64,000 nucleotides of DNA, taken from Pseudacidovorax sp. RU35E. GTDB taxonomy: Bacteria > Pseudomonadota > Gammaproteobacteria > Burkholderiales > Burkholderiaceae_C. Below are positions 1-12,119 of the stretch, piece after piece. The notes under the pieces were generated by a model. It was given only the letters and a program-made list of their open reading frames with translations, was not told the origin of the DNA and ran no database searches. Within the stretch, counting starts at the first letter, position 1. Every line of letters starts with the position of its first letter. Both the position numbers and the translations under genes were made by a program. The stretch covers positions 434,001 through 498,000 of the forward strand of contig NZ_FTMY01000002.1 in assembly GCF_900156165.1 (NCBI RefSeq). The letters are read 5' to 3'.

Positions 1-344
1 TCGGCGCCGCAGTGCGTGTCGCTGCAGGCGCTGGAGGCCATGGACGACGTGCAGCGCCTGGAAGCGCTGCTGCCCACCGAAGCGCTCGTCGGCGGCCATG
101 TGCCCGTCACGTTGGGCACGGAGGATGCTGGTCGCTTCCTGTCCGGCATGCGCCGGCGCGGCCACTGGGCCGACGCCGAGGCGGTGGCGGTCTTCGGCGC
201 ACAGCCGGAAGCCTTCCTGGGTAGTGCCCATGTGAAGGCCGGCGAACTGATTCCCGGGCGACTGCTGAGCCCGCTCGAAATCCAGCAGACCCTATTGCAA
301 ACCCATTCAAAGTCACTTGAGCCCTCGCAGGAGGTAACGACACC

Positions 345-348
<4 letters not shown>
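1..348 (+). CDS. truB: tRNA pseudouridine-55 synthase TruB, C-terminal part (5' end outside window)
   Basis: Open from base 1 in frame 1 to a TGA at 346-348, giving the last 115 residues. TruB converts U55 of the tRNA T-loop to pseudouridine in the cytoplasm. The visible part is the C-terminal region of bacterial TruB: an alternating hydrophobic segment around [10 protein letters not shown], then AFLG and the family tail [16 protein letters not shown]. The catalytic aspartate lies upstream of the window. The stop overlaps the typA start (ATGA), so the two are probably co-transcribed and translationally coupled. About 15 residues after the conserved tail look unconserved. Identification rests on the C-terminal signature only. 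Confidence 0.85.
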
Positions 349-2171
<1,823 letters not shown>

Positions 2172-3102
2172 TCCTGCGCGCTCGGCGCGGCACGGCCTCA
2201 CGCATGGCCGTGCCGTCGCCCTGATGGTGCTGGTCACGCTCATGTGGGCGACGGCCGGCGTCGTCACCCGCCAGCTGGAGCGGGCGGCCAGCTTCGAGGT
2301 CACCTTCTGGCGCAGCGTGTTCACGCTGCTGGCCATGGTGCTGATCCTCGGTGCATGGCGCGGCCTGGGGCTGTGGCGCAGTCTGCGCGACGGCGGACGT
2401 CACCTCTGGATCTCCGGCGCGTGCTGGAGCGTGATGTTCACCGCCTTCATGGTGGCACTCACGCTGACCACGACGGCCAATGTGCTCGTCACGCTGGCCA
2501 CCGGGCCGCTGCTCGCGGCCCTGGCGGCGCGCTTCTTCATCGGCCACCGCCTGCCGGCGCGCACCTGGGCGGCCATTGCCGTGGCGGGCGCGGGCATCGC
2601 CTGGATGTATGGCGCGCAGATTGGTGATGACGGCGCGCTGGCGGGCACGCTGGTCGCCCTGTGCGTGCCCATCGCCGGGGCTTGCCACTGGACCAACGTG
2701 CAGCAGGCCCATGCCAGCGGGGGCGACGTCGATCTGCTGCCGGCCGTGCTCATCGGAGCCGCCGTGTCGGCCGCCTGCACGTTGCCTCTGGCGTTGCCCT
2801 TCACGGCCAGCGGCCGCGATCTGGCGCTGCTGGGCTTTCTGGGCGTATTCCAGCTAGCCATTCCCTGCATGTTGTCGATGCTGGTGGCAGGGGTCCTGAA
2901 AGCGCCCGAGGTGGCGTTGCTGGCCCTGCTGGAAGTGCTCTTCGGCATCGCCCTGGCCTGGGTCGGTGCAGGCGAGGTGCCGGCGCCGACGGTGTTCAGC
3001 GGCGGCCTGCTGGTGATCGGCGCGCTGGCGGTCAACGAATGGCTGGGCTGGCGCGCGGCGCGTATGTCGCGCTGAGCACTTCGGACCGCGCTGGCGCAAT
3101 GC

Positions 3103-3129
3103 AAAAGAAAAGGGGGCATGTGCCCCCTT
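3103..3129 (-). terminator. Rho-independent terminator of the lipoprotein gene
   Basis: A perfect 9-bp stem (3110-3118 with 3121-3129, core GGGGGCA/TGCCCCC) is followed on the minus strand by a T-rich run complementary to 3101-3109. It lies 58 bases past the stop of the minus-strand lipoprotein gene and 28 bases past the convergent EamA gene. It probably ends the minus transcript and may partly stop the plus one. Confidence 0.7.
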
Positions 3130-3186
3130 CGTGCCTTTGGCGCCTTTCCGCCCGTCGAGCGGACCGCGGCGCCTGTCAGCGGCGTC

Positions 3187-3588
3187 TCAGGGGCGGGCCA
3201 CCTTCCACGCGCCGTTGAGCATGCCTTCGCCGGTGCGGTCGCCCGGCTTGGCGTCCTTGGACCAGTAGTAGAGCGGCCAGCCGTTGTAGGCCCACTGCTT
3301 GCTGCCGTCGTCACGCATCACGATGGAGTAGCCGCCCATCGGCTTCGGGTCGGCGGGGGCCATCAGAGGCGGCCAGTTGGTGGCGCATTGGCCGTTGCAC
3401 ATCGACTTGCCGCTGTTCTGCGCGTCGCGGGCGAATGTGTAGAGCGTCTTGCCGCTCGGACCGATCAACACGCCGTCGACGGTGCGGGTGGGCGTGTCAG
3501 GCGCGGGGGTGGTGGCACAGCCGGCCAGCAGTGCTGCCAGTGCGAGGGCGGGGGCGCCGAACAGGGTGGTCTTTTTCATGGCGATCAT
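3187..3588 (-). CDS. COG4315-type secreted-repeat lipoprotein
   Basis: 133 residues. A short signal peptide ends in a lipobox (LLAGC, Cys24), so the product is probably an outer- or periplasm-facing lipoprotein. The body carries the repeat of the lipoprotein_15/COG4315 family: GKTLYTFARD with the CNGQC-NWPPL element, then KQWAYNGWPLYYW...KPGDRTGEG. Function is not established; members are often encoded beside ECF sigma factors, as here. The start at 3588 is chosen because AGGAG lies six bases upstream. A longer open frame extends to 3678 but lacks signal-peptide character. It follows the sigma/anti-sigma pair on the same strand with a gap of about 90 bases. Confidence 0.85.
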   Translation of the reverse strand: MIAMKKTTLFGAPALALAALLAGCATTPAPDTPTRTVDGVLIGPSGKTLYTFARDAQNSGKSMCNGQCATNWPPLMAPADPKPMGGYSIVMRDDGSKQWAYNGWPLYYWSKDAKPGDRTGEGMLNGAWKVARP

Positions 3589-3681
3589 GCATTTCTCCTG
3601 GTTGAACGAAAGACAGCGGAAAGAGTTTAGGAAGAGGCCCGGTGCCAGGCACGTAGGCGCAGGGCGAATTCGGTGCATGAC

Positions 3682-4410
3682 TCATAGTTGCCCATGGACG
3701 GAACGCGCAAGCGCCAGGAGGCGGTCGCGGTCGAGTGGAGCGCTCAAGGCATAGCCGAAGCCGTCTTCCACCCAGTAGAACGTCGAGAGCTGGGGGCCTG
3801 CCTCGAAGCTGAAGGCAGCGCCATTCGCCTCGGGTTTGTCGGCTTCCAGCTGGCCGAGGTAGAGCGTCAGGCGATGTCCCTCGGCGTTCTGGTACATGAA
3901 CTGCGCTCGTGCACCGGCCGAGCCTGGCAGCAGCCGCCCGCCGACCAGGGCGTAGCCTTGCGATGCCAGATCCGGGAGCTTGAGCGGCCGATCGAGTCGA
4001 CGCGACAGCCACTGCACCAGGTGCTGCTCTTCCGCAGCCCCGACTTCGACGGGGTGGCGCTTCTCGGGCGTGTAGAGGCTGTATGCCACCTTTGCCTCGC
4101 GCACGAAGCCGTGCAGTGGCGGTGGCTGGGTCCGGGCCACCACTGCTCGTGCGCCGCTTTGCAGGCCACTGGCCCACCAGCCCGATCCAAAAGCCAGAAC
4201 GATGGCGGCGGCCATGCCCGCCCAACGCAGGGTGCGTGCCTGTCGGCGCGCGCGCGCAATGGTCGCTTCGAGCGCCACGCCGGCCGCGTGGAGCCCGGCC
4301 GGTGGCGTCTCTTCGAGCACCTGTCCATGCAACTGCCGTAACTGGCTGCGCAGGCGATCCCAATCATCGTCGGATGAATGGTGCGGCGATGGCGGGTCGT
4401 GGCGATTCAT
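3682..4410 (-). CDS. Putative anti-sigma factor (single-pass membrane protein)
   Basis: 242 residues from the ATG at 4410, 16 bases after the sigma-factor stop. The layout is a hydrophilic cytoplasmic N-terminus (1-60, with DDDWDRLRSQLRQL), one membrane helix (about 62-82, GMAAAIVLAFGSGWW) and a long periplasmic domain. This matches the membrane-bound anti-sigma factors that hold a cognate ECF sigma factor until a signal arrives. No zinc-binding HxxxCxxC motif is visible, so it is not of the ZAS type. Assignment rests on topology and position more than on strong motifs. A longer frame to 4458 would overlap the sigma gene. Confidence 0.75.
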   Translation of the reverse strand: MNRHDPPSPHHSSDDDWDRLRSQLRQLHGQVLEETPPAGLHAAGVALEATIARARRQARTLRWAGMAAAIVLAFGSGWWASGLQSGARAVVARTQPPPLHGFVREAKVAYSLYTPEKRHPVEVGAAEEQHLVQWLSRRLDRPLKLPDLASQGYALVGGRLLPGSAGARAQFMYQNAEGHRLTLYLGQLEADKPEANGAAFSFEAGPQLSTFYWVEDGFGYALSAPLDRDRLLALARSVHGQL

Positions 4411-4426
4411 GGCACGTCTCGGGAGC

Positions 4427-4960
4427 TCACTTGAGTCGGCGCAGGGCAGGGCGGCCAATCGGGCCGGCTTCGCTGCGTTCGGGCGGACTGCCGTCCATCA
4501 GCCGACGCAGCCGCTCCCGTGCGCGCGAAAGGCGCGACATCACCGTGCCCACCGGCACACCGAGTACACGGCCGATCTCCGCATAGGAGAGGTCTTCCAA
4601 CGCGGCCAGCAGCAGAACCGCGCGCTGGTCTTCGGGCAAAAGCAGCAGGCAGCGCTGCAGGTCGAGCGGTCCATCGAGCGTGGCCGGCAAGGCGGCAGGT
4701 TCGGTTCCCAGCGCGTCGATGTCCATGGTCTGCACGGCTGTGCGCCGCACCTGGCTGGCGTGCAGGTTGTGCATGAGGGTGAACAGCCACGCGCGAAGGT
4801 CGGTGCCTGGCGTCCAGAGCGACCACTTGTGGCATGCGCGCTCCAGCGTGTCCTGCACGAGGTCGTCAGCGGCCCAGGCGTCGCCCGTCAGGGCGCGGGC
4901 GTAGCGCCGAAGGGCGGGTATCTGACCAACGATGGCGTGGGGCGCGCTCATTGACTGCAT
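4427..4960 (-). CDS. ECF-type RNA polymerase sigma factor
   Basis: 177 residues, typical ECF (group 4 sigma-70) length. Region 2 is seen in DDLVQDTLERACHK (32-45) followed by LRAWLFTLMHNLHASQVRR. Region 4 helix-turn-helix is seen in LSYAEIGRVLGVPVGTVMSRLSRARERLRR, with QRAVLLLAALE just before it. It would direct transcription of stress or envelope genes when released by the anti-sigma factor encoded immediately downstream. An alternative ATG at 4951 removes three residues. The sequence GGGAATAAAC upstream could be an autoregulatory -35 element. Confidence 0.93.
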   Translation of the reverse strand: MQSMSAPHAIVGQIPALRRYARALTGDAWAADDLVQDTLERACHKWSLWTPGTDLRAWLFTLMHNLHASQVRRTAVQTMDIDALGTEPAALPATLDGPLDLQRCLLLLPEDQRAVLLLAALEDLSYAEIGRVLGVPVGTVMSRLSRARERLRRLMDGSPPERSEAGPIGRPALRRLK

Positions 4961-4978
4961 GAACGCTGCCCGAGTCGC

Positions 4979-4988
4979 GTTTATTCCC
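4979..4988 (-). promoter_or_regulatory. Candidate ECF-type -35 element upstream of the sigma gene
   Basis: GGGAATAAAC read on the minus strand, 18 bases before the upstream ATG of the ECF sigma gene. GGAA...AAC-like boxes are common -35 elements for ECF sigma factors, and such genes are often autoregulated. No convincing -10 was identified; one at usual spacing would lie near the start codon and favour the ATG at 4951. This is an inference from one short match. Confidence 0.25.
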
Positions 4989-5081
4989 TGCAGGTCGAAA
5001 AAATTCGCAGGCTACCGGGCCCGCGCGCGCACTGCGCCATGATGAAGCGTGCTCGCGTCGGTCGAGGCCGGATTGCCGCGC

Positions 5082-5561
5082 TCAGCGGTTGTGCGTCTTG
5101 AGCGCCCGCTCCACCTCGCGCTTGCCTTCGCGATCCTTGATGGTGTCGCGCTTGTCGTGCTCGGCCTTGCCCTTGGCCAGCGCGATGTCGCATTTGACCT
5201 TGCCCGCCTTCCAGTGCAGGTTGAGCGGCACCAGCGTGTAGCCCTTCTGCTCGACCTTGCCGGTGAGGCGCCGGATCTCTTCCTTGTGCAGAAGCAGTTT
5301 CTTGGTGCGGATGGCGTCAGGGTTGACGTGGGTGGACGCGCTCTTGAGCGGGTTGATCTGGCAGCCCACGATGAACATCTCGCCATCGCGGATCAGCACG
5401 TAGCCGTCGGTCAACTGCACCTTGCCTTCGCGCAGCGCCTTGACCTCCCAGCCCTCGAGCACCATGCCGGCCTCATAGCGCTCCTCGAAGAAGTAGTTGT
5501 ACGCCGCCTTCTTGTTGTCGGCGATACGGGGATTGGTGTTGTCCTGCTTTTTGTTGGCCAT
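5082..5561 (-). CDS. smpB: SsrA-binding protein SmpB
   Basis: 159 residues, standard SmpB length. SmpB binds tmRNA and delivers it to stalled ribosomes for trans-translation. Family features are clear: [20 protein letters not shown] near the N-terminus, [35 protein letters not shown], and the basic tail [21 protein letters not shown] that folds in the decoding centre. No tmRNA gene is seen in the window. The gene is divergent from ratA, an arrangement common in proteobacteria. Confidence 0.97.
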   Translation of the reverse strand: MANKKQDNTNPRIADNKKAAYNYFFEERYEAGMVLEGWEVKALREGKVQLTDGYVLIRDGEMFIVGCQINPLKSASTHVNPDAIRTKKLLLHKEEIRRLTGKVEQKGYTLVPLNLHWKAGKVKCDIALAKGKAEHDKRDTIKDREGKREVERALKTHNR

Positions 5562-5623
5562 GTGGATTCCATTTGGGGGCGCATGGCATTCCTACAATCG
5601 GCTCGCACACACGTGCAGATTCT

Positions 5624-6082
5624 ATGAAAAGTGTCCATAAGTCCGTCCTGATCTGGTACAGCGCTGCTGAGATGTACGACCTGGTGACCGATGTCGCCCG
5701 ATACCCGGAATTTTTGCCGTGGTGCGACCGGGCCCAGGTCATCGAACAGGACGCCGCCGGCATGACCGCGGAAGTGGGCTTGGCGTTTGGGGGCATCCGG
5801 CAAAGTTTCACGACACGCAATACCCATATCCCCGGCCGTGAGGTTCAACTCAAACTGGTGAAGGGGCCGTTCTCCCAACTCGAAGGCATCTGGAAGTTCG
5901 CGCCGGTGGGCCAGGAGGGCGAGCGGGCCTGCCGCGTCACGCTCGACCTGAACTATGGCTTCGACAATTTCGCCCTTCAGGCGCTCGTCGGTCCCGTGTT
6001 CGACAAGATTGCGTCGACCTTGGTCGAGGCTTTCGTCAAGCGTGCCGAACAGGTCTATGGCGAAGGCGGACCCGCTGCATGA
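5624..6082 (+). CDS. ratA: RatA/COQ10-type START-domain protein
   Basis: 152 residues forming one SRPBCC/START (polyketide cyclase) domain. Typical segments are MYDLVTDVARYPEFLPWC, IRQSFTTRNTH, LKLVKGPFSQLEGIWKF and a C-terminal helix FDKIASTLVEAFVKRAEQVYG. Family members are annotated either as RatA (reported to block 70S assembly in E. coli) or as a ubiquinone-binding COQ10 homologue; the sequence cannot decide between these. The ATG at 5624 follows a good -10 (TACAAT, 5593-5598). The stop overlaps the next start (ATGA), so ratA and the RnfH gene are coupled. Confidence 0.9.
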   Translation: MKSVHKSVLIWYSAAEMYDLVTDVARYPEFLPWCDRAQVIEQDAAGMTAEVGLAFGGIRQSFTTRNTHIPGREVQLKLVKGPFSQLEGIWKFAPVGQEGERACRVTLDLNYGFDNFALQALVGPVFDKIASTLVEAFVKRAEQVYGEGGPAA

Positions 6083-6408
6083 TCGAGGTGGTCGTCAGTT
6101 GGTCGGCTGCGGAACGTCAGGTGGGCGAGCAGGTGCTTCGACTCGCTGAAGGCACCACGCTGCGACAGGCGGTCGCGGCCAGTGAAATTGCATATCGATG
6201 GCCCGCCTGGGCGCATGAGGCGAGTCCTGGGCTCTGGGGAAGGGCGGCGGCTTGGGACACCTGCCTGCGCGATGGTGACAGGGTCGAACTCTGCCGCCCG
6301 TTGCAGGCTGACCCGAAGGTGGCGCGACGGCAGCGCTTCCAGCGACAGGGCTCCCGGGCTGCTGGGCTGTTTGCCAAGCGTCGACAGGGGTCCAAGGCAG
6401 GTTATTGA
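6079..6408 (+). CDS. rnfH: RnfH-family ubiquitin-like protein
   Basis: 109 residues of the RnfH (UPF0125) family, a beta-grasp protein of unknown precise role. Visible family features are the start MIEVVVSW, EGTTLRQAV, WGRAAAWDTCLRDGDRVELCRPLQADPK and a basic C-terminal tail (RRQRFQRQGSR). It overlaps ratA by four bases, the ratA-rnfH pair found in most beta- and gammaproteobacteria. In some species rnfH is linked to the Rnf electron-transport cluster, which is not in this window apart from an RnfB-like protein at 28.7 kb. Confidence 0.92.
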   Translation: MIEVVVSWSAAERQVGEQVLRLAEGTTLRQAVAASEIAYRWPAWAHEASPGLWGRAAAWDTCLRDGDRVELCRPLQADPKVARRQRFQRQGSRAAGLFAKRRQGSKAGY

Positions 6409-6478
6409 CCGTCGCCCGACGGCTCGCCTGGTCGGTCCCCGATCTGTCCGCGGGTTCGCGCTGAGAAAGGAACCGGCC

Positions 6479-8487
<2,009 letters not shown>

Positions 8488-8501
8488 TCCAGCTGCGTGC
8501 T

Positions 8502-8532
8502 AAAAGGGCCAGATTTTTCTGGCCCTTTTTTC
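8502..8532 (+). terminator. Rho-independent terminator of guaB
   Basis: A perfect 12-bp stem (8502-8513 with 8518-8529, core AGGGCCAGA/TCTGGCCCT) with a TTTT loop ends in a run of T. It starts 15 bases after the guaB stop. Confidence 0.93.
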
Positions 8533-8583
8533 TTTGCTGGTTAGAATATGGTCCGAATTTCCCATAGACGGGCCAGATTCGAC

Positions 8584-8928
8584 ATGCACACCGTCCCGAT
8601 TCACCAAGCCAAAAGCCAGCTTTCCGAACTGATCCGCACTGTCGAGAGCGGTGAGGAGGTCGTGCTGACGCGCCACGGCAAGCGGGTGATCCGGCTGATC
8701 AAGGAGCCCGAGTCGGTGCAGCCCAGCATTGAGGCGCGTCGGCAGGCGATCGTGGCGGAACTGCAGGCACTTCGCGCCAAGGTGGCCGCGACGGCTTCGG
8801 AACAGGGCGCCGGATTCGACCTGCTGTGGCAGCAGCACGAGGCCGCCCAGTCAGCGCGCACGGGGTCATGGGTCAAGAGCGACCTTCCCACGGCCGGGCA
8901 GCCGAAGGACGACGATGCTGGTCATTGA
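8584..8928 (+). CDS. Phd/YefM-type antitoxin
   Basis: 114 residues. The N-terminal part shows the Phd/YefM fold: VPIHQAKSQLSELIRTVESGEEVVLTRHGKRVIRLI, a DNA-binding domain that usually also autoregulates its operon. The C-terminal part (about 50-114) is helical then disordered and would bind the toxin. The start at 8584 is chosen because the family begins M-x-T/V-V just before HQAK; a longer frame from 8548 adds an unrelated basic stretch. It overlaps the PIN-domain toxin gene by 14 bases, the usual antitoxin-first order. Confidence 0.9.
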   Translation: MHTVPIHQAKSQLSELIRTVESGEEVVLTRHGKRVIRLIKEPESVQPSIEARRQAIVAELQALRAKVAATASEQGAGFDLLWQQHEAAQSARTGSWVKSDLPTAGQPKDDDAGH

Positions 8929-9331
8929 TGCCTCGGCTTTCACCCGCTGGGCCTTCCCGTCCGAAGGCAGCGACCGTGTGTCGCAGGCGCTGATCCGTGT
9001 CATGACCGAGGAAGAGAGCGCGACCAGCGCCGCCACCTTCCCGCTGGACGTGCTCCAGGCCACCGGCTGCGCACTCGCCACGGGTAGATTCACGACCGCT
9101 GTCCATCAGCACGTGCTGCGGTTGCTGAGCCGGCTGCCGGTGGCGCTGGCGCCCATGCGCATCTCGCCGCTGGAGTTCTGGACCTGGGCAGAGTCGATGC
9201 AGCTCGGTCCTCACGATGCGGCCTATCTCAAGCTGGCCGTCGACCTCAAGGCGCCCCTGGTCACCATGGCGCCTGCGCTTCATCGTGCCTGCCTTCAACT
9301 GGACCATCCCGTCATCACCGACCTGACCTGA
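8915..9331 (+). CDS. VapC-like PIN-domain toxin with an altered active site
   Basis: 138 residues, normal for VapC ribonucleases. The start [14 protein letters not shown] holds the first acidic residue (Asp5). A second acidic position is present as Asp45, and the third as Asp101 ([11 protein letters not shown]). In the final motif, usually LLTxD, the sequence reads LVTMAPAL with Ala119 where the fourth acidic residue normally sits. PIN nucleases use these residues to hold Mg2+, so activity may be weakened or lost; many VapCs tolerate changes here, so this is not proof. It overlaps the antitoxin gene by 14 bases and ends 44 bases before guaA. Confidence 0.85.
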   Translation: MLVIDASAFTRWAFPSEGSDRVSQALIRVMTEEESATSAATFPLDVLQATGCALATGRFTTAVHQHVLRLLSRLPVALAPMRISPLEFWTWAESMQLGPHDAAYLKLAVDLKAPLVTMAPALHRACLQLDHPVITDLT

Positions 9332-9375
9332 TGCGGCGCCGAACGGCCCGCGTCTCCCTTCTTTCGGAGCCCACC

Positions 9376-10995
9376 ATGCAACACGACAAGATCCTCATCC
9401 TCGACTTCGGCTCGCAGGTCACGCAGCTGATCGCCCGCCGCGTGCGCGAAGCCCATGTGCTGAGCGAAGTGCATCCCTGCGACGTGACCGACGAATGGGT
9501 GCGCCAATACGCGGCCGATGGTTCGCTCAAGGGCGTGATCCTGTCGGGCAGCCATGCCAGCGTGTACGAAGAGAGCACCGACAAGGCGCCCCAGGCCGTG
9601 TTCGAGCTGGGCGTGCCGGTGCTGGGCATCTGCTACGGCATGCAGACCATGGCGCACCAGCTGGGTGGCAAGGTCGAAGGCGGCCACAAGCGCGAGTTCG
9701 GTTTCGCGGCCGTGAGGGCCCGCGGCCACACCGAACTGCTGCGCGACATCGCCGATTTCACCACCGACGAGGGCCACGGCATGCTCAACGTCTGGATGAG
9801 CCACGGCGACAAGGTGAGCGAACTGCCACCCGGCTTCAAGCTGATGGCCAGCACCGACAGCTGCCCCATCGCCGGCATGGCCGACGAGGCCCGCAAGTTC
9901 TACGCGGTGCAGTTCCATCCCGAGGTCACCCACACGCAGCAGGGCAAGGCCATCCTGGAGCGCTTTGTGCTCGGCATCTGCCAGGCCCAGCCCGACTGGG
10001 TCATGAAGGACCACATCGCCGAGGCGGTGGAGGCCATCCGCCAGCAGGTGGGCGATGAAGAGGTGATCCTCGGCCTGTCGGGCGGAGTCGATTCGTCCGT
10101 CGCCGCAGCGCTGATCCACCGCGCCATCGGCGACCAGCTGACCTGCGTCTTCGTCGACCACGGCCTGCTGCGCCTGGACGAGGGCAAGATGGTGATGGAG
10201 ATGTTCGCCGGCAAGCTGCATGCGCGCGTGATCCACGTCGATGCCAGCGAACAGTTCCTGGGTCATCTGCAGGGCGTGAGCGACCCGGAGCAGAAGCGCA
10301 AGATCATCGGCCGCGAGTTCGTGGAGGTGTTCAAGGCCGAGGCCGCCAAGCTGAAGGCCGGCACCGGCGGCCACAAGGGCGCGACCTTCCTGGCCCAGGG
10401 CACCATCTATCCGGACGTGATCGAGTCCGGCGGCGCCAATAGCAAGAAGGCCGTCACCATCAAAAGCCATCACAACGTCGGTGGCCTGCCCGAACAGCTG
10501 GGCCTGAAGCTGCTGGAGCCACTGCGCGACCTGTTCAAGGACGAGGTGCGCGAGCTGGGCGTGGCTCTGGGCCTGCCGCCCGAGATGGTGTACCGCCATC
10601 CCTTCCCGGGCCCCGGCCTGGGCGTGCGCATCCTGGGCGAGGTTAAGAAGGAATACGCCGACCTGCTGCGCCGCGCGGACGCGATCTTCATCGAAGAGCT
10701 GCGCAACTTCCGCGATGAGGCCACGGGCAAGAGCTGGTATGACCTCACCAGCCAAGCTTTCACTGTCTTCCTGCCGGTCAAGAGCGTGGGCGTGATGGGC
10801 GATGGCCGCACCTACGACTACGTCGTGGCCCTGCGCGCCGTGCAGACCAGCGACTTCATGACCGCCGACTGGGCCGAACTGCCCTATGCGCTGCTGAAGA
10901 AGGTGTCGAGCCGCATCATCAACGAGGTGCGAGGGATCAATCGGGTGACTTACGACGTGTCGAGCAAGCCGCCGGCGACGATCGAATGGGAGTGA
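9376..10995 (+). CDS. guaA: GMP synthase (glutamine-hydrolysing)
   Basis: 539 residues. GuaA aminates XMP to GMP using glutamine and ATP. The class-I amidotransferase domain carries GICYGMQ with nucleophile Cys86 and the FHPEVTHT histidine-glutamate pair. The ATP-pyrophosphatase domain has the PP-loop [11 protein letters not shown] (from about 234). The C-terminal dimerisation domain ends [16 protein letters not shown], as in other GuaA proteins. The start at 9376 fits the family ([14 protein letters not shown]) and follows GGAG. Its promoter must lie within or before the toxin-antitoxin pair. Confidence 0.98.
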   Translation: MQHDKILILDFGSQVTQLIARRVREAHVLSEVHPCDVTDEWVRQYAADGSLKGVILSGSHASVYEESTDKAPQAVFELGVPVLGICYGMQTMAHQLGGKVEGGHKREFGFAAVRARGHTELLRDIADFTTDEGHGMLNVWMSHGDKVSELPPGFKLMASTDSCPIAGMADEARKFYAVQFHPEVTHTQQGKAILERFVLGICQAQPDWVMKDHIAEAVEAIRQQVGDEEVILGLSGGVDSSVAAALIHRAIGDQLTCVFVDHGLLRLDEGKMVMEMFAGKLHARVIHVDASEQFLGHLQGVSDPEQKRKIIGREFVEVFKAEAAKLKAGTGGHKGATFLAQGTIYPDVIESGGANSKKAVTIKSHHNVGGLPEQLGLKLLEPLRDLFKDEVRELGVALGLPPEMVYRHPFPGPGLGVRILGEVKKEYADLLRRADAIFIEELRNFRDEATGKSWYDLTSQAFTVFLPVKSVGVMGDGRTYDYVVALRAVQTSDFMTADWAELPYALLKKVSSRIINEVRGINRVTYDVSSKPPATIEWE

Positions 10996-11245
10996 GCCTT
11001 TCCTGAACGGATGCAGCCAGTGGGGGTGTTGAGTTCGGTGAGGCGGCATCCGCGCCCACCCTCGGCCACGGTCGGGAGCATCGGCCGCCTCCGGCACTCC
11101 TGGAATCATGCACCGGGTTGCGCTCCGGCATGACCTGCGGTTTCTCCTCATCTCTTTAGAGGGGCCATGCCACCGAAACGGCGAGAAATGTCGCTAAAGT
11201 GACCCAGCCGGCAAGGAAGCCGGATCAACCAAGGAAAGCACAGGA

Positions 11246-11983
11246 ATGAGCAAGAAAGTCGCTTACGTCACCGGTGGCATGGGGGGCATCGGAACCGCCA
11301 TCTGCCGCCGTCTGTACCAGGATGGATTCACGGTGATCGCCGGTTGCGGGCCGACCCGCGATTTCAGCAAGTGGCTTGCAGAGCAGAAGGAAGAAGGTTT
11401 CGAATTCCACGCGTCTGTGGGCAACGTCGGCGCATGGGAGTCGACGGTCGAAGCTTTCTCCAAGGCCAAGGCCGAGCACGGCAGCATCGACGTGCTGGTC
11501 AACAATGCGGGGATCACGCGCGACCGCATGTTCGTGAAGATGACGCCGGACGACTGGAATGCGGTCATCGAAACCAATCTGAACAGCATGTTCAACGTCA
11601 CCAAGCAGGTGGTGGGCGACATGGTCGAAAAGGGCTGGGGCCGCATCATCAACATCAGTTCGGTCAACGGTGCCAAGGGACAGGCAGGCCAGACCAACTA
11701 CTCGGCTGCCAAGGCCGGCATGCACGGCTTCACCATGGCCCTGGCGCAGGAACTGGCCACCAAGGGCGTGACGGTCAACACCGTGAGCCCGGGCTACATC
11801 GGCACCGACATGGTCAAGGCCATTCGCCAGGAAGTGCTGGACAAGATTGTCGGCACGATCCCGGTCAAGCGCCTGGGCGAGCCGAGCGAGATCGCCTCGA
11901 TCATCTCCTGGCTGGCATCCAGCGAAGGTGGCTATTCCACCGGTGCCGACTTCCCCGTCAACGGCGGCCTGCACATGCACTGA
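11246..11983 (+). CDS. phaB: Acetoacetyl-CoA reductase (NADPH)
   Basis: 245 residues, short-chain dehydrogenase. PhaB reduces acetoacetyl-CoA to (R)-3-hydroxybutyryl-CoA for polyhydroxyalkanoate synthesis. The coenzyme loop TGGMGGIG (9-16) and catalytic Ser139-Tyr152-Lys156 are present. The segment AGCGPTRDF (32-40), the NAGITRD motif and the end GADFPVNGGLHMH are typical of PhaB and separate it from the related FabG. AGGAA precedes the ATG. No phaC or phaA is adjacent, but a PHA depolymerase is encoded at 29.4 kb. The 250 bases upstream, after guaA, show no gene. Confidence 0.93.
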   Translation: MSKKVAYVTGGMGGIGTAICRRLYQDGFTVIAGCGPTRDFSKWLAEQKEEGFEFHASVGNVGAWESTVEAFSKAKAEHGSIDVLVNNAGITRDRMFVKMTPDDWNAVIETNLNSMFNVTKQVVGDMVEKGWGRIINISSVNGAKGQAGQTNYSAAKAGMHGFTMALAQELATKGVTVNTVSPGYIGTDMVKAIRQEVLDKIVGTIPVKRLGEPSEIASIISWLASSEGGYSTGADFPVNGGLHMH

Positions 11984-12002
11984 CGCAGGGCTTGTCGCCC
12001 CT

Positions 12003-12052
12003 CAGTCCAACGCCCGTTGGACTGTCACGAAGCCCGCCCCCGCGCGGGTTTC
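12003..12052 (+). terminator. Tandem hairpins after phaB, probable terminator
   Basis: A perfect 10-bp stem with a 2-base loop (12003-12012 with 12015-12024, CAGTCCAACG/CGTTGGACTG) lies 19 bases after the phaB stop. A second GC-rich hairpin (about 12033-12050, CCCGC/GCGGG) follows and leads into a modest T-rich stretch. Termination before the antiporter gene is likely but the T-run is weak. Confidence 0.55.
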
Positions 12053-12119
12053 GCGCTTTATGGGTCATGCAAAGGCCGTCAGTCCGGGCCGTCGGGACCG
12101 GGTCCTGCAAAATGGGCCG

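Noticed and set aside
3187-3678. Longer N-terminus of the lipoprotein from 3678
   Set aside because: The added 30 residues have no signal character, and AGGAG is correctly spaced for the start at 3588.
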